Assembly (NCBI GenBank): GCA_031550605.1
Contig: JAVBOK010000049.1
Location: forward strand, 25,841 to 89,840
DNA length: 64,000 bases
Reading direction: 5' to 3'
Origin: FLUQ01 sp031550605
Lineage (GTDB): Bacteria; Desulfobacterota; Desulfovibrionia; Desulfovibrionales; Desulfovibrionaceae
Position 1 is the first letter of the stretch, and each line of letters begins with the position of its first letter. A model generated the notes under the pieces. It had not been told where the DNA came from. It did not search any database and was given only the letters and a program-made list of their open reading frames with translations. Both the position numbers and the translations under genes were made by a program. Shown here piece by piece: positions 1 to 8,605 of this stretch.

Positions 1-783
1 TTCGGCCAGGAACGGCGGCTTCTGGTCAATGCCGCGGGCCTGGTCACCCCGGAGGGGGAAAACCGGGGTTTTGTGGCCGTGTTCGACGATGTTTCGGAAC
101 TGGAAAAAATGCAGCGCATGGCCGCCTGGCGCGAAGTGGCCCGCCGCATCGCCCACGAAATCAAAAATCCGCTCACGCCCATCAAACTGTCGGCCCAGCG
201 GCTGCAGCGCAAGTTCGGCAACAGGGTGGACGACCCCGTGTTCAGCCAGAGCACCAGCCTGATCGTGCAGCAGGTGGAGGCTCTGCAGGAAATGGTGCAG
301 GAATTTTCCGCCTTCGCCAAACTGCCGGAAGTCGATCCGCAGCCCGGCGACCTGCGGCCCCTGCTCGGCGAGGTGGCGGACCTCTACCGCAACAGCCATC
401 CGCGCATTATGTGGGAAGTGGATCTGCCGGATGGCCTGCCCATCCTGCCCATGGACAAAAAGGCCCTGCAGCGCGCGTTCATGAACATCGTCACCAATGC
501 CGTGGACGCCGTGGACGGCGTGCCCGACCCTCGCGTGCGCATCAGCGCCGCCGCGGAAAGCGACCGGGGCATGGTGCGGGTGGATGTGGCGGATAACGGC
601 CCCGGCCTGACGGAAGAAGAGCGGTCCCGCCTGTTCGAGCCCTATTTTTCCCGGAAAAAAGGCGGTACCGGTCTGGGCTTGACCATTGTCAAATCCGTCA
701 TTACCGATCATAAAGGCTACGTCCGCGTCAGCCGTTCCCCCCTGGGCGGCGCGGCCCTGACGGTGGAGTTGCCGTTGGCGTGA
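1..783 (+). CDS. Sensor histidine kinase, NtrY-like (3' part only)
   Basis: The gene begins upstream of the window, and 260 C-terminal residues are visible. They hold the end of a PAS-like region, then a HisKA dimerisation helix with the phospho-acceptor histidine in HEIKNPLTPIKLSAQRL (about visible residue 52), and a HATPase_c domain with an N-box (NIVTNAVDAV), G1 box (DNGPGL, about 198-203) and G2 box (GGTGLGL, about 221-227). All catalytic elements are intact. The IKNPLTPIKLSAQRL sequence is typical of the NtrY branch, which controls nitrogen or envelope responses with an NtrX regulator. No regulator follows it: the next gene encodes a radical SAM protein, so a partner must lie upstream or elsewhere. 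The kinase call is firm. The NtrY assignment is an inference from the H-box. Confidence 0.9.
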   Translation, partial: FGQERRLLVNAAGLVTPEGENRGFVAVFDDVSELEKMQRMAAWREVARRIAHEIKNPLTPIKLSAQRLQRKFGNRVDDPVFSQSTSLIVQQVEALQEMVQEFSAFAKLPEVDPQPGDLRPLLGEVADLYRNSHPRIMWEVDLPDGLPILPMDKKALQRAFMNIVTNAVDAVDGVPDPRVRISAAAESDRGMVRVDVADNGPGLTEEERSRLFEPYFSRKKGGTGLGLTIVKSVITDHKGYVRVSRSPLGGAALTVELPLA

Positions 784-792
784 ACGGGGGGC

Positions 793-860
793 GCTGTCCC
801 CCGACCCCCCCGCAAGGGGGATGATCCCCCTTGACCCCGCACTGGGGCAGCGCCCGCTTC
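793..860 (+). repeat. Dispersed repeat C, copy 1
   Basis: C-rich element built around the palindrome GGGGGATGATCCCCC (816-830), flanked by C-runs. It resembles a copy near 23.85-23.93 kb and faces an inverted copy at 905-975, so the 215-base gap after the kinase holds a converging pair. Edges are approximate. Confidence 0.5.
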
Positions 861-904
861 GGCATGGGGCGTTGCGCAAAATATGCAGGCCCTGCCGCGC
901 CGAA

Positions 905-975
905 ACAGGCGCGGCCCAATGGGGGCCGGGGACATCATGACCCCGGCGGAGGGGCTTGGGGGGGCGGAACCTCCC
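905..975 (-). repeat. Dispersed repeat C, copy 2 (inverted)
   Basis: Read on the minus strand this matches the copy at 23850-23925 closely, including CCCCTCCG followed by GGGGTCATGATGTCCCC and a GGGCCGCG tail. It lies just upstream of the ribosome binding site of the radical SAM gene and may form part of its leader. Edges are approximate. Confidence 0.5.
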
Positions 976-998
976 CATATCCATCGCAAGGAGCGATT

Positions 999-1874
999 AT
1001 GGGTTTCGATCACCAGGGCTATTGCATCCGGCCGCCTTCGGAGGCGTACAGCATCCTGCTGCAGGCGACGCTGGGCTGTTCGCACAACAAGTGCACGTTT
1101 TGCGAGGCGTACAAGGCCAAGCGTTTCGCCATCAAGGACCGCTCCGTTCTGGAACGGGATCTGGAATTCGCGTCGCGGTACTGCCGCCGCCAGGACCGGG
1201 TTTTTGTCATGGACGGCGACGCGCTGGTCATGCCCATGCGGCACTGGGAATGGCTGCTGGCGAACATCGCGGAAAAACTGCCGTGGGTGACGCGGATATC
1301 CTGTTACGCCAACGCCAAGAGTTCGGCGCAGAAAAGCGACGAAGACCTGGCCCGCCTGCGGGAAATGGGTCTGGCCATGGTCTATTACGGCGTGGAAAGC
1401 GGGCATCCGGACGTGCTGCAACGGGTGCGCAAGGGATCGGACCCGGAAAAGCTGGCCCGCGAGGGCAAACGCCTGAAGCGGGCCGGGTTTGTCGTTTCCG
1501 CAACCGTCATTGTGGGGCTGGCCGGAGCGGACGACAGTCTGGCCCACGCGAAAGCCACCGGGGACCTGCTCAGCGACATGGACCCGGATTACGTGGGCGC
1601 GCTGACCGTGATGCTGCCGCCGGGCACGCCCCTGTACGAAGACTGGCGCCAGGGGCGTTTCATCCTGCCGGACACGAACATGCTGCTGGCCGAACTGGGG
1701 GTCCTGTTCAGCCATACCCGTCTGACCGGCGGCATGTTCACGGCCAACCACGCCAGCAACTATCTGCCCATCAAAGCCCGCCTGCCGGAAGACCGGGAAC
1801 GGACCATGGCCCTTATCCGCCAGGCTTTGGAAGGCAAGGTCAGGCTGCGCGAGGAGTGGATGCGCGCGCTCTGA
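999..1874 (+). CDS. Radical SAM protein
   Basis: A 291-residue protein. The start is the ATG at 999 because AAGGAG lies 5 bases upstream (988-993). A longer reading back to 831 would run through the repeat C pair and is rejected. The [4Fe-4S] cysteine motif is CSHNKCTFC near residue 27, a CX4CX2C spacing seen in some YgiQ/COG1032-like radical SAM enzymes rather than the classical CX3CX2C. Further barrel elements are YYGVESG (SAM-binding GGE-like strand) and the VSATVIVGL strand. No extra cysteine cluster or B12-binding domain is visible, so it is a minimal barrel. Substrate is unknown. A perfect 14-bp hairpin follows the stop. Confidence 0.85.
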   Translation: MGFDHQGYCIRPPSEAYSILLQATLGCSHNKCTFCEAYKAKRFAIKDRSVLERDLEFASRYCRRQDRVFVMDGDALVMPMRHWEWLLANIAEKLPWVTRISCYANAKSSAQKSDEDLARLREMGLAMVYYGVESGHPDVLQRVRKGSDPEKLAREGKRLKRAGFVVSATVIVGLAGADDSLAHAKATGDLLSDMDPDYVGALTVMLPPGTPLYEDWRQGRFILPDTNMLLAELGVLFSHTRLTGGMFTANHASNYLPIKARLPEDRERTMALIRQALEGKVRLREEWMRAL

Positions 1875-1885
1875 GCGGGGCGCGT

Positions 1886-1916
1886 TCCGTGACCGCAAGC
1901 ATCTTGCGGTCACGGA
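1886..1916 (+). terminator. Hairpin after the radical SAM gene
   Basis: A perfect 14-bp inverted repeat (TCCGTGACCGCAAG / CTTGCGGTCACGGA) with a 3-base loop begins 11 bases after the stop. There is no U-tract, so it may be a terminator without a tail or an mRNA 3' stabiliser. Repeat A copy 1 starts 12 bases later. Confidence 0.5.
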
Positions 1917-1928
1917 GACGAGGGCGCG

Positions 1929-2009
1929 GGCGGCATTCATTGCCGCGTTCCGCGCCGGGGCGGGCGGGCCCTGGCAGGCCCCGGACTTGCGGGGTTTGCC
2001 ATCAATCTG
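1929..2009 (+). repeat. Dispersed repeat A, copy 1
   Basis: An 81-bp element with two palindromic halves: a left arm starting GGCGGCATTCATTGCCGC, a GCGGGCG centre, and a right arm with CCCCGGACTTGCGGGG ending GCCATCAATCTG. Related copies lie at 23722-23798 (inverted) and 56307-56390 (inside a gene), with a left-half copy at 52823-52861. Confidence 0.75.
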
Positions 2010-2055
2010 GAAAATTTGTCTTTGTATATAGCCTGGAATATGGTACCATGCTCCC

Positions 2056-5000
2056 ATGGCTGCACTGCACCTGCCTTCTTTCGGCGTCCGCGTCCGCTCC
2101 CGTTTTCTGAAGGAAAACGGCCGTCCCACCCGGCTGACCCTGTGGATCCTGGGTGTTGCGGCCGCGTATTTGCTGCTGGCCGGTCTGGCGCTGCCGCACG
2201 CATTGCGGCCGGTGCTGGAAAAGCAGATGTCGCAGGCCCTGAACACCCGGTGCCGGGTGGAAGCCCTGTCCTGCAATCCTTTCACCCTGAAGGTCACGGC
2301 GGAAAGAATCGCCGTTCCCTATCCCGACGGGGAAAGCGTTTTTCTGGCCCTGCGCCGGCTGGAACTGACCCCGTCCCTGACCTCGTTGCTGCGTCTTGCG
2401 CCGGGCATCAAGGAACTGAAGCTGGTGGAACCCGCCGTGGATCTGAGCCTGCTGCGGGACGGCGAATTGTCGCCGCACGTTTTCTTCGCCGGGGGCAAGG
2501 CGGCGGATGCGGAAAAAAACGCCGGGCAGGACGGGGAAAAACCCGTATTCCCGTTCATCATCCGCGATTTCGCGGTGGTCAACGGCACCCTGACTTTTCG
2601 GGACCATATCCGGAACGCAACGCATGTTGCGGCGAACATCAACCTGACCGTTCCCTTCGCCTCCACCCTGGCGGCGGACAAAGACATCGCGGTGCTTCCC
2701 CAGCTGAATGCCACCATGAACGGCCGGCCTCTGGTGTTCGCCGGCGAATCCCGGCCTTTTTCCGACAGCCTGCGCACGGAATTCACCCTGAAGACCGAAG
2801 AGCTGGAACTGCCGAAATTCCGCGAATATGTCGCACCTTATACCAGTCTGGACCTGAAGAGCGGCACCTTGTTCACGGCCCTGAAGCTGCGGGTGGAGCG
2901 GCCGGCGGACAAGCCGGTCGAATTCGCCGTGGCAGGCAGGGCGGAAATCGCCAATCTGGAACTGGCCGGCCCGCAGGGTACGGTGTTCAAGGCCGCCCGG
3001 GCGGGCGTGGACATGGAAAACGTGCTGATCGGGCCGCGCAGGGTGGTGATCAGGGATGTTTTTCTGGATTCTCCGGCCATAACGGCGCGCCGGCTGGCCG
3101 ACGGGACCGTCGACTGGCAGCGGTTTTTCACGGCGCCCAAGGATGAGCCGATCGCGGCGCGGCCGGTCAGGCTGACCGCCGGGTCCGGCGCGGCTCTGGA
3201 CGGTTCCGGCGCCGCGCCGGGGGCGGCGGAAGCCGCCGCGGGCAACGGGACGATGCGCAGCGCCAACGCGACCCGCAGCGCCAACGCCACGGCCGCCGCG
3301 CCGGGGGCAGCGCCTTCCCCGCAGCCCGGGCAGGCGCGGGCAGCGGAGCCCGCTCCGCCTCCGCTGGCGCTGGTCATCGCCAAGGCCGGCGTCCGCGACG
3401 GGTCCGTAACCTGGCATGACGCCAGCGTGCCGGGCTTTGCGCCCCACACCGTGCCGAAGATCTGGGCCACATTCTCGGATGTGAGTTCCGAAGGCGAGGG
3501 CAAAGCGGATTTCAGCGTGGAATTCGGCGAGGGGGAAGCCAAATTTTCGGCCAGGGGCAAAGCGGCGGTCAACCCCATGCGCATTGACGCCGCCCTGAAC
3601 CTGGAAAAAATGCCGCTGACGCCCTTTTCCCGCTATGCGGTCCAGGCGGCGGGGCTTTCCCTGGACAGCGCGGCGCTGGGCATCAAGGGCGATTTTTCCG
3701 CTGAGTACGGGGCGAAATCCGTCCTGCAATTCGCCGGGGGCGAGATCAGCCTGACGGATCTGGCGATCAGCCCCCCGGCGGGCGGCGGCAGGGCGGCTTC
3801 CGCCCCGGTCAGGGCGAAACGTCTGGCCGTGGGCGAGATTACCGCCGACATGGCCGGCAGGCACCTGACCGTGGGCAGGGTTTCCGGATCGGGTCTGGTC
3901 GGCCATCTGGCGCGGGGCAAAGACGGCGCGATCGGTCTGCTGGGGGCGCATTCCGCCGCCCCGGCGAAACCTTCCGCCGCGCCGAAACCGGGGCCCGCCG
4001 CCAAACCCGCGCCCGCCGCCGGGCCTCAGGCCGCGCCCGCTTCGTCTTCCCCCAACTGGTCTGTGACCGTGGGCACCGTGGCGGTGGATTCTTCCAGCGT
4101 ATCGCTGACCGACGACAGCCTGCGCGCGCAGGCGGTGCTGCCACTTTCCGACATCAGGCTGGGCGCGGCGAATCTTTCCACCCAGGCGGGCACACAGTGG
4201 TCGGCCGATTTTTCGGCCCGGCCGGGCAAGCGCGGCATCATGAGCCTGAACGCCAAAGGTGTGCTGAACCCGCTGCAGCTGTCTTTCCATTTCAAGGCGG
4301 ACAAGGCCGACCTGGCCTTTCTGTCCCCCTATGTCGGCGAAGCCGCCGACCTGACCCTGGCGGAAGCGAGCATGGCCGCCGATATCACCGGCGAGATCAA
4401 ACCCGGCCGCGGGGGCGACGCGGACATCCATGTGCAGGGCGACGCCGGGTTGTACGGGGTCAGCGTGTACGAAGGCCGCAAGGAACTCGGCGGCTGGGGA
4501 CGGCTGCGGGCGGAAAAATTCCGGTACCAGAACGCGCCCGGCGGGCGCAGCACAGGCACGCTGCATGTGGGCGCGCTGACCTTGAACGGCCCCCGTCTGG
4601 CCCTGGCCATCGACAAGGACGGGGTCAACAGCATCCAGCGCGCCTTGCGCCAGGTTCCGGCGAAACCGGCCGCAGCGGACAAGGCGCCGGCCAAAGCGGC
4701 CCCGGCGGCGCCCGCCGGGACGGCAGCGCCCGCTCCCGTGAAAAAGCCCGCCCCGCCGGCGGAACCCGTGGGCGGCTTTTCTTCCCTGACCGTGGGTGTG
4801 GTGGAGGTCAACGGCGGGCAGTTTTCCCTGCGCGACGAACGGTTGCAGCCGCCCTACAACCTGAAGCTGGACAGTTTCGAGACGGAGCTGAAAAATTTGT
4901 CGTCCGACCCGAAAACGCGGGGCTCCCTTTCCGGCAGCCTGCGCCTGAACGGGTCCCCCATCAGCATCAAGGGCGACTGCAACCCGCTGATCACCGCGCC

Positions 5001-6006
5001 GGCGGGCGCGTTCACCGTGAGCATCAAGTCCCTGGACCTGGCCTCTTTCACCGGGTATGCGGCGAAATTCACGGGCTATCCCATCCGCAAGGGCGAACTG
5101 CATGCGGAAATCAAAACTTCGCTCGCCGGTCCGCAGCTGGACGTGCAGAACGATCTGCAGATCAGCAAACTGGATTTCGGGGACAAGGCTTCGCCGCCGG
5201 GCGGTCCCGACATGCCGGTCAAGATGGCGGTCAGCCTGCTCAGCGATCTGAACGGCGACATTTCCCTCAGCCTGCCCATTGCCGGCAGTCTGGACGACCC
5301 GCAGTTCCGTATCGGCGGCATCGTGGGCAAGGTCATCGCCAACATCATGCTGAAAACGGTGACTTCGCCTTTCAGCCTGCTGGGCGGCATCGTGGGCGGC
5401 ACGTTCAACCTGCTTTCCGGCGGGGGCGGCCCGGATCTGGAACACATCGCTTTCGCCGCCGGTGAAGACAGGCTGGACGACCGGGCATCGGCATCCCTGA
5501 AAGTGCTGGCCAAGGCTTTGGCCAAACGGCCGGCGCTGAAACTGGAACTGACCGGGGTGGCGGACATGGAGGAAAAGGGCGCCATCGTCGAAGCCGACGT
5601 GCTGAAAAGCATGCGCCAGATGAAATACGACGCGCTGCCCCGGGCGGAACGGAACAGAACCGCGCCGGACGCGATGCGCGTGGGACCGGACGTGAACGCC
5701 GACGAATACGCGGCCCTGTTGTTCAAGATTTACGCGGCCGCGCCGTTCGCCAAGGAAGAAAGCAGCCCCGGCAAGGCGCTGCCCCAGTCCACCAGGGAAA
5801 TGATGCGCCGCATCAAACAAAATACGGCCGTATCCGAAAAGCAGATCCGGGAACTGGCCCGGAACCGGGCGAAAGTCGTGCTGGATGCCCTGGTCAAAGC
5901 CGACGCCTCGCTGGCGAAGCGGCTGACCGTGGCCTCGCCCGAGGTCAGGGCCGACGGCGGCAAAGACCGGAAAATCGATTCCTACGTCCTCACCAGAATG
6001 AAATAG
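2056..6006 (+). CDS. DUF748 / AsmA-like giant envelope protein
   Basis: 1316 residues with one N-terminal membrane anchor (about residues 28-50: LTLWILGVAAAYLLLAGLAL) and a long periplasmic body. The post-anchor part (ALNTRCRVEALSCNPFTLKV) and the tail (EHIAFAAGEDRLDDRASASL then LAKRPALKLELTGVAD) match the DUF748 family, which is related to AsmA/TamB proteins thought to bridge the envelope or carry lipids. Three Ala/Pro-rich linkers (near 3180-3360, 3955-4050 and 4660-4770) split the body into blocks. The first contains a duplicated RSANAT unit coded by an 18-bp tandem repeat. The ATG at 2056 has no clear Shine-Dalgarno, so the exact start is less sure than the gene. It stands alone and converges on the ABC operon. 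Confidence 0.85.
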   Translation: MAALHLPSFGVRVRSRFLKENGRPTRLTLWILGVAAAYLLLAGLALPHALRPVLEKQMSQALNTRCRVEALSCNPFTLKVTAERIAVPYPDGESVFLALRRLELTPSLTSLLRLAPGIKELKLVEPAVDLSLLRDGELSPHVFFAGGKAADAEKNAGQDGEKPVFPFIIRDFAVVNGTLTFRDHIRNATHVAANINLTVPFASTLAADKDIAVLPQLNATMNGRPLVFAGESRPFSDSLRTEFTLKTEELELPKFREYVAPYTSLDLKSGTLFTALKLRVERPADKPVEFAVAGRAEIANLELAGPQGTVFKAARAGVDMENVLIGPRRVVIRDVFLDSPAITARRLADGTVDWQRFFTAPKDEPIAARPVRLTAGSGAALDGSGAAPGAAEAAAGNGTMRSANATRSANATAAAPGAAPSPQPGQARAAEPAPPPLALVIAKAGVRDGSVTWHDASVPGFAPHTVPKIWATFSDVSSEGEGKADFSVEFGEGEAKFSARGKAAVNPMRIDAALNLEKMPLTPFSRYAVQAAGLSLDSAALGIKGDFSAEYGAKSVLQFAGGEISLTDLAISPPAGGGRAASAPVRAKRLAVGEITADMAGRHLTVGRVSGSGLVGHLARGKDGAIGLLGAHSAAPAKPSAAPKPGPAAKPAPAAGPQAAPASSSPNWSVTVGTVAVDSSSVSLTDDSLRAQAVLPLSDIRLGAANLSTQAGTQWSADFSARPGKRGIMSLNAKGVLNPLQLSFHFKADKADLAFLSPYVGEAADLTLAEASMAADITGEIKPGRGGDADIHVQGDAGLYGVSVYEGRKELGGWGRLRAEKFRYQNAPGGRSTGTLHVGALTLNGPRLALAIDKDGVNSIQRALRQVPAKPAAADKAPAKAAPAAPAGTAAPAPVKKPAPPAEPVGGFSSLTVGVVEVNGGQFSLRDERLQPPYNLKLDSFETELKNLSSDPKTRGSLSGSLRLNGSPISIKGDCNPLITAPAGAFTVSIKSLDLASFTGYAAKFTGYPIRKGELHAEIKTSLAGPQLDVQNDLQISKLDFGDKASPPGGPDMPVKMAVSLLSDLNGDISLSLPIAGSLDDPQFRIGGIVGKVIANIMLKTVTSPFSLLGGIVGGTFNLLSGGGGPDLEHIAFAAGEDRLDDRASASLKVLAKALAKRPALKLELTGVADMEEKGAIVEADVLKSMRQMKYDALPRAERNRTAPDAMRVGPDVNADEYAALLFKIYAAAPFAKEESSPGKALPQSTREMMRRIKQNTAVSEKQIRELARNRAKVVLDALVKADASLAKRLTVASPEVRADGGKDRKIDSYVLTRMK

Positions 6007-6119
6007 GCGGCCCTGCGGCGCGCCCTTCCGGTGTCCCGCCCGAGCCTTCCACGGCACGGCCGGGAAGGCCGGCCGCGCGCAATCAGCGTGCAAACGGTTT
6101 CAGGCTGTCCGCGGCCGGT

Positions 6120-6145
6120 CCGCCATGCGCTTGCGGCATGGGCGG
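6120..6145 (-). terminator. Hairpin after the ABC operon
   Basis: CCGCCATGC pairs with GCATGGGCGG (one bulged base) around a 7-base loop, 5 bases beyond the stop of the last permease gene. Neither strand has a convincing U-tract, so terminator function is uncertain. Confidence 0.3.
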
Positions 6146-6150
6146 CGCCG

Positions 6151-6939
6151 TCATTTTCCCCGGCCGAAGCCCGGAATGGCGAAACGCTTTTCCAGCCGGT
6201 TCAGAATGGCGGCCGCGATGCTGGTCATGGCCAGGTAATAGCAGCCGACCGCAAGGTAGACCTCGATGTAGCGGAACGAGCGGCCCGCCAGCACGTTGGC
6301 TTCGCCGGTCAGTTCGATGCAGGAGATGACGTAGGCCAGCGAGGAATACTTTATCAGATAGATGATTTCGTTGCCGCAGCCGGGCAGAGCCCGGCGCAGG
6401 GCCTGGGGAACGACCACGGACAGCAGCAGCTGGCGGGTGGAAAAACCCAGCGCCTGCGCCGCCTTGATCTGCCCCTGGCGGATGGACAGCAACGCGCCGC
6501 GCACGTATTCGGACTGGTAGGCCGCGCTGCAGATGATGAAACCCACCAGGGCCGCGCCGAAGGCGTCCAGCAAAAACAGCTGCTGCAAAATGTCGCCCTC
6601 GTACCGCCACTGGGGCGGCAGCGGCGCGCTGGCCGACGCAAGCAGAGAATCCAGCCCCATGCCGATTTTCGGCAGGCAGTTGTAAATCAGAAACAGCTGC
6701 ACCACCAGGGGGACGCCCCGCACCAGCGTGGTGAAAATGTCGGCGGCCCTGCGCGGGACCAGGCCGGCATAGACGCGGACGGCGCCCAGAATGACGCCGC
6801 CGACAAAGCCCAGAATGGCGGACGGCACGATCAGCTGCACGCTGACCCACAATCCCCTGTTCAGGGCGGGAAAAACCCGGTCCAGGTAAAAGGCCGCGTC
6901 TATGGACACGCTGACCCCGAACAGGGACAGGGTCAGCAT
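6151..6939 (-). CDS. Polar amino acid ABC transporter permease
   Basis: 262 residues of the HisM/GlnP permease family, which form the membrane channel of polar amino acid importers. Several hydrophobic segments are visible (about 22-48, 58-80, 95-115 and 190-215). The EAA loop that docks on the ATPase reads QALGFSTRQLL then VVPQALRRALPGCGNE. The start is the ATG at 6939, which overlaps the end of the ATPase gene by 7 bases and so indicates translational coupling. An in-frame reading from 7023 would overlap the ATPase gene much further and is rejected. It is the second permease of the operon and probably forms a heterodimer with the permease at 7769-8479. Confidence 0.9.
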   Translation of the reverse strand: MLTLSLFGVSVSIDAAFYLDRVFPALNRGLWVSVQLIVPSAILGFVGGVILGAVRVYAGLVPRRAADIFTTLVRGVPLVVQLFLIYNCLPKIGMGLDSLLASASAPLPPQWRYEGDILQQLFLLDAFGAALVGFIICSAAYQSEYVRGALLSIRQGQIKAAQALGFSTRQLLLSVVVPQALRRALPGCGNEIIYLIKYSSLAYVISCIELTGEANVLAGRSFRYIEVYLAVGCYYLAMTSIAAAILNRLEKRFAIPGFGRGK

Positions 6940-7772
6940 GCGCCGTCCCCCCCGTTGGCCGGCGCCTTGTTTCCCGCGCAGGCCGCGCGGCCGCCTTCCT
7001 GCATCTCGCCCAGCCTGGAGCAAAAATCGCGGGTGCGGGTCTGCGCGCCCGCCGCCAGCAGATCAGCCGGCCGGCCGCGTTCGATGATCTCGCCCTTTTC
7101 CATAAACACGATCTGCGTGGCCAGAGCCCGCGCGAAATCCATCTGGTGGGTGGCCATGATCATGGTCATGCCCCCGGCGGCCAGGTCGCGGATGACGGCC
7201 AGCACTTCGCCCACCAGTTCGGGATCCAGGGCGGACGTGGGTTCGTCCAGCAAAATGGCCGTGGGGTCCATGGCCAAAGCCCTGGCGATGGCTACCCGCT
7301 GCTTCTGGCCGCCGGACAGTTCCGCCGGGTACAAAACGGCCCGCCGCTCCAGCCCCACGCGGGCAAGCTCCGCCATGCCCCGTTCTTTCGCCCGCGCCGC
7401 GGACAACCCTTTGACTTTCCGTAATGCTATCGATACGTTATCGATTGCTGTTAAGTGGTCGAATAAATTAAAATCTTGAAAAATCATCCCGACCTGCTGG
7501 CGGAAAACGGACAGGCTTTTTTTGTCTCTGGCGTCCACGCGGATTCCGTTCAGAGACACGGACCCGGCGTCAGGGATGATCAGGTGATTGATGCACTGCA
7601 AAAAGGTGCTCTTGCCCGCGCCGGACGGGCCGATCAGCACGGTCAGTTCCCCCCGGCGCACGGACAGGGAAACGCCGTTCAGAATGCGCCTGCCGCCCAG
7701 GGTTTTGCAGATGCCCTCCATGCGCAGGGTTTCGGGCGCGGCGGCGGCCGGAAAATCGGGCGTGTCGTTCAT
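6933..7772 (-). CDS. Polar amino acid ABC transporter ATP-binding protein (GlnQ/HisP type)
   Basis: 279 residues. Walker A is GPSGAGKST, the Q-loop segment is GMIFQDFNLF, the signature LSGGQKQR, Walker B is ILLDEPTSALD and the switch histidine lies in MATHQ. It energises the importer from the cytoplasmic side. The start ATG at 7772 overlaps the previous permease stop by 4 bases (ATGA). A C-terminal extension after about residue 245 (Ala/Gly-rich) is longer than in the usual ~240-residue family. Bases about 7420-7490, coding the Q-loop segment, are strikingly AT-rich compared with the rest of the gene. Function is secure as a class, but the transported amino acid cannot be told. Confidence 0.93.
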   Translation of the reverse strand: MNDTPDFPAAAAPETLRMEGICKTLGGRRILNGVSLSVRRGELTVLIGPSGAGKSTFLQCINHLIIPDAGSVSLNGIRVDARDKKSLSVFRQQVGMIFQDFNLFDHLTAIDNVSIALRKVKGLSAARAKERGMAELARVGLERRAVLYPAELSGGQKQRVAIARALAMDPTAILLDEPTSALDPELVGEVLAVIRDLAAGGMTMIMATHQMDFARALATQIVFMEKGEIIERGRPADLLAAGAQTRTRDFCSRLGEMQEGGRAACAGNKAPANGGDGAC

Positions 7773-8479
7773 GCGCTTGTCCCGGCCGCATATCCGGGGA
7801 TATGGACCTTTTTTTCCAGGCGGCGCAGAATCTTCAACCCCGCCAGGGTGATCAGAAGGTACAGAATGCCGGCCAGCCCGTAAAAGGCCAGATGCTCATA
7901 CGTGCGCGAGGCGGCGAAATGGGTGCGGGCCATGATGTCCTGGGCCCCGCCCAGCACAAATACCAGGGCGGAATCCTTCAGCAGGATGGAATATTCGTTG
8001 CTCCATCCGGGTATGGACAGGCGCAGGGCCTGGGGCAGGATGATCTGGGTAATGCCCGTGGCGTCGTTCATGCCCAGAGCCCGGGCGGCTTTCAACTGTC
8101 CCTGGGGCAGCGAGAGGATGGCCCCCCGGAAGATTTGCGACTGGTATGCGGATGAGGTCAGCCCCAGCACCAGGCAGGATGCGTTGAAGGCCGACACGTC
8201 CAGGCCGACGACCATCGGCAGCCCGTAATAAAAAAGAAAAAGCAGCACCAGGATCGGCGTGCCCCGGAAAAACCACACGTACAGCCCCGCCAGACGGCGG
8301 GAAACCCGGCCCCCGTAAACCTGAACCACGGACAGGGGCACGCCCAGAATAAAGCCCAGCGCAAGGGACACAAGCACGATGGCGACCGTGACCGCGCAGC
8401 CGCCCAGAATGTTGGGCAGGGATTCAAAAACGGTGGACAATGTTTCAATCATAAAAATCTGGGGCTCCGTCCCGGCCAT
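7769..8479 (-). CDS. Polar amino acid ABC transporter permease
   Basis: 236 residues of the HisM/GlnP family, with several predicted membrane helices and the EAA loop (KAARALGMNDATGITQI then ILPQALRLSIPGWSNE). The ATG at 8479 is preceded by a purine-rich AAGGGCGGA. A second ATG at 8452 would give a protein that starts MIETLSTVFES and is a real alternative. It is 4 bases overlapped with the ATPase gene downstream and separated from the binding-protein gene by a 126-base gap containing a strong hairpin. It differs clearly in sequence from the other permease of the operon, so the channel is likely a heterodimer. Confidence 0.9.
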   Translation of the reverse strand: MAGTEPQIFMIETLSTVFESLPNILGGCAVTVAIVLVSLALGFILGVPLSVVQVYGGRVSRRLAGLYVWFFRGTPILVLLFLFYYGLPMVVGLDVSAFNASCLVLGLTSSAYQSQIFRGAILSLPQGQLKAARALGMNDATGITQIILPQALRLSIPGWSNEYSILLKDSALVFVLGGAQDIMARTHFAASRTYEHLAFYGLAGILYLLITLAGLKILRRLEKKVHIPGYAAGTSA

Positions 8480-8496
8480 TCCGCCCTTTCGGCCTC

Positions 8497-8541
8497 TGCC
8501 GGGAGCGGATTTCCCGTGTCGCGGAAAATCCGCGCCCGGCA
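8497..8541 (-). promoter_or_regulatory. Intercistronic hairpin between binding-protein and permease genes
   Basis: TGCCGGG...CCCGGCA encloses CGGATTT...AAATCCG and CCG...CGG, giving a stem of about 17 pairs with two mismatch points and a 5-base loop. It sits between the solute-binding-protein gene and the first permease gene. Such hairpins commonly protect the upstream message so that more binding protein than channel is made. That role is inferred. Confidence 0.5.
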
Positions 8542-8605
8542 GGGCTCCAAAAGCATGTCCCTTCCCCGGCGCAGGAATGCGGGAAGGTTTTGCCCCCCAA
8601 CCCGG

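Noticed and set aside
831..998. N-terminal extension of the radical SAM protein from an ATG at 831
   Set aside because: It is coded by the repeat C pair and a perfect ribosome binding site precedes the ATG at 999.
2002..6093. A 1363-codon minus-strand reading frame opposite the DUF748 gene
   Set aside because: It is the antisense shadow of a GC-rich gene, with Arg/Gly/Gln-rich meaningless sequence and no domain, while the plus frame has an anchor and family motifs.
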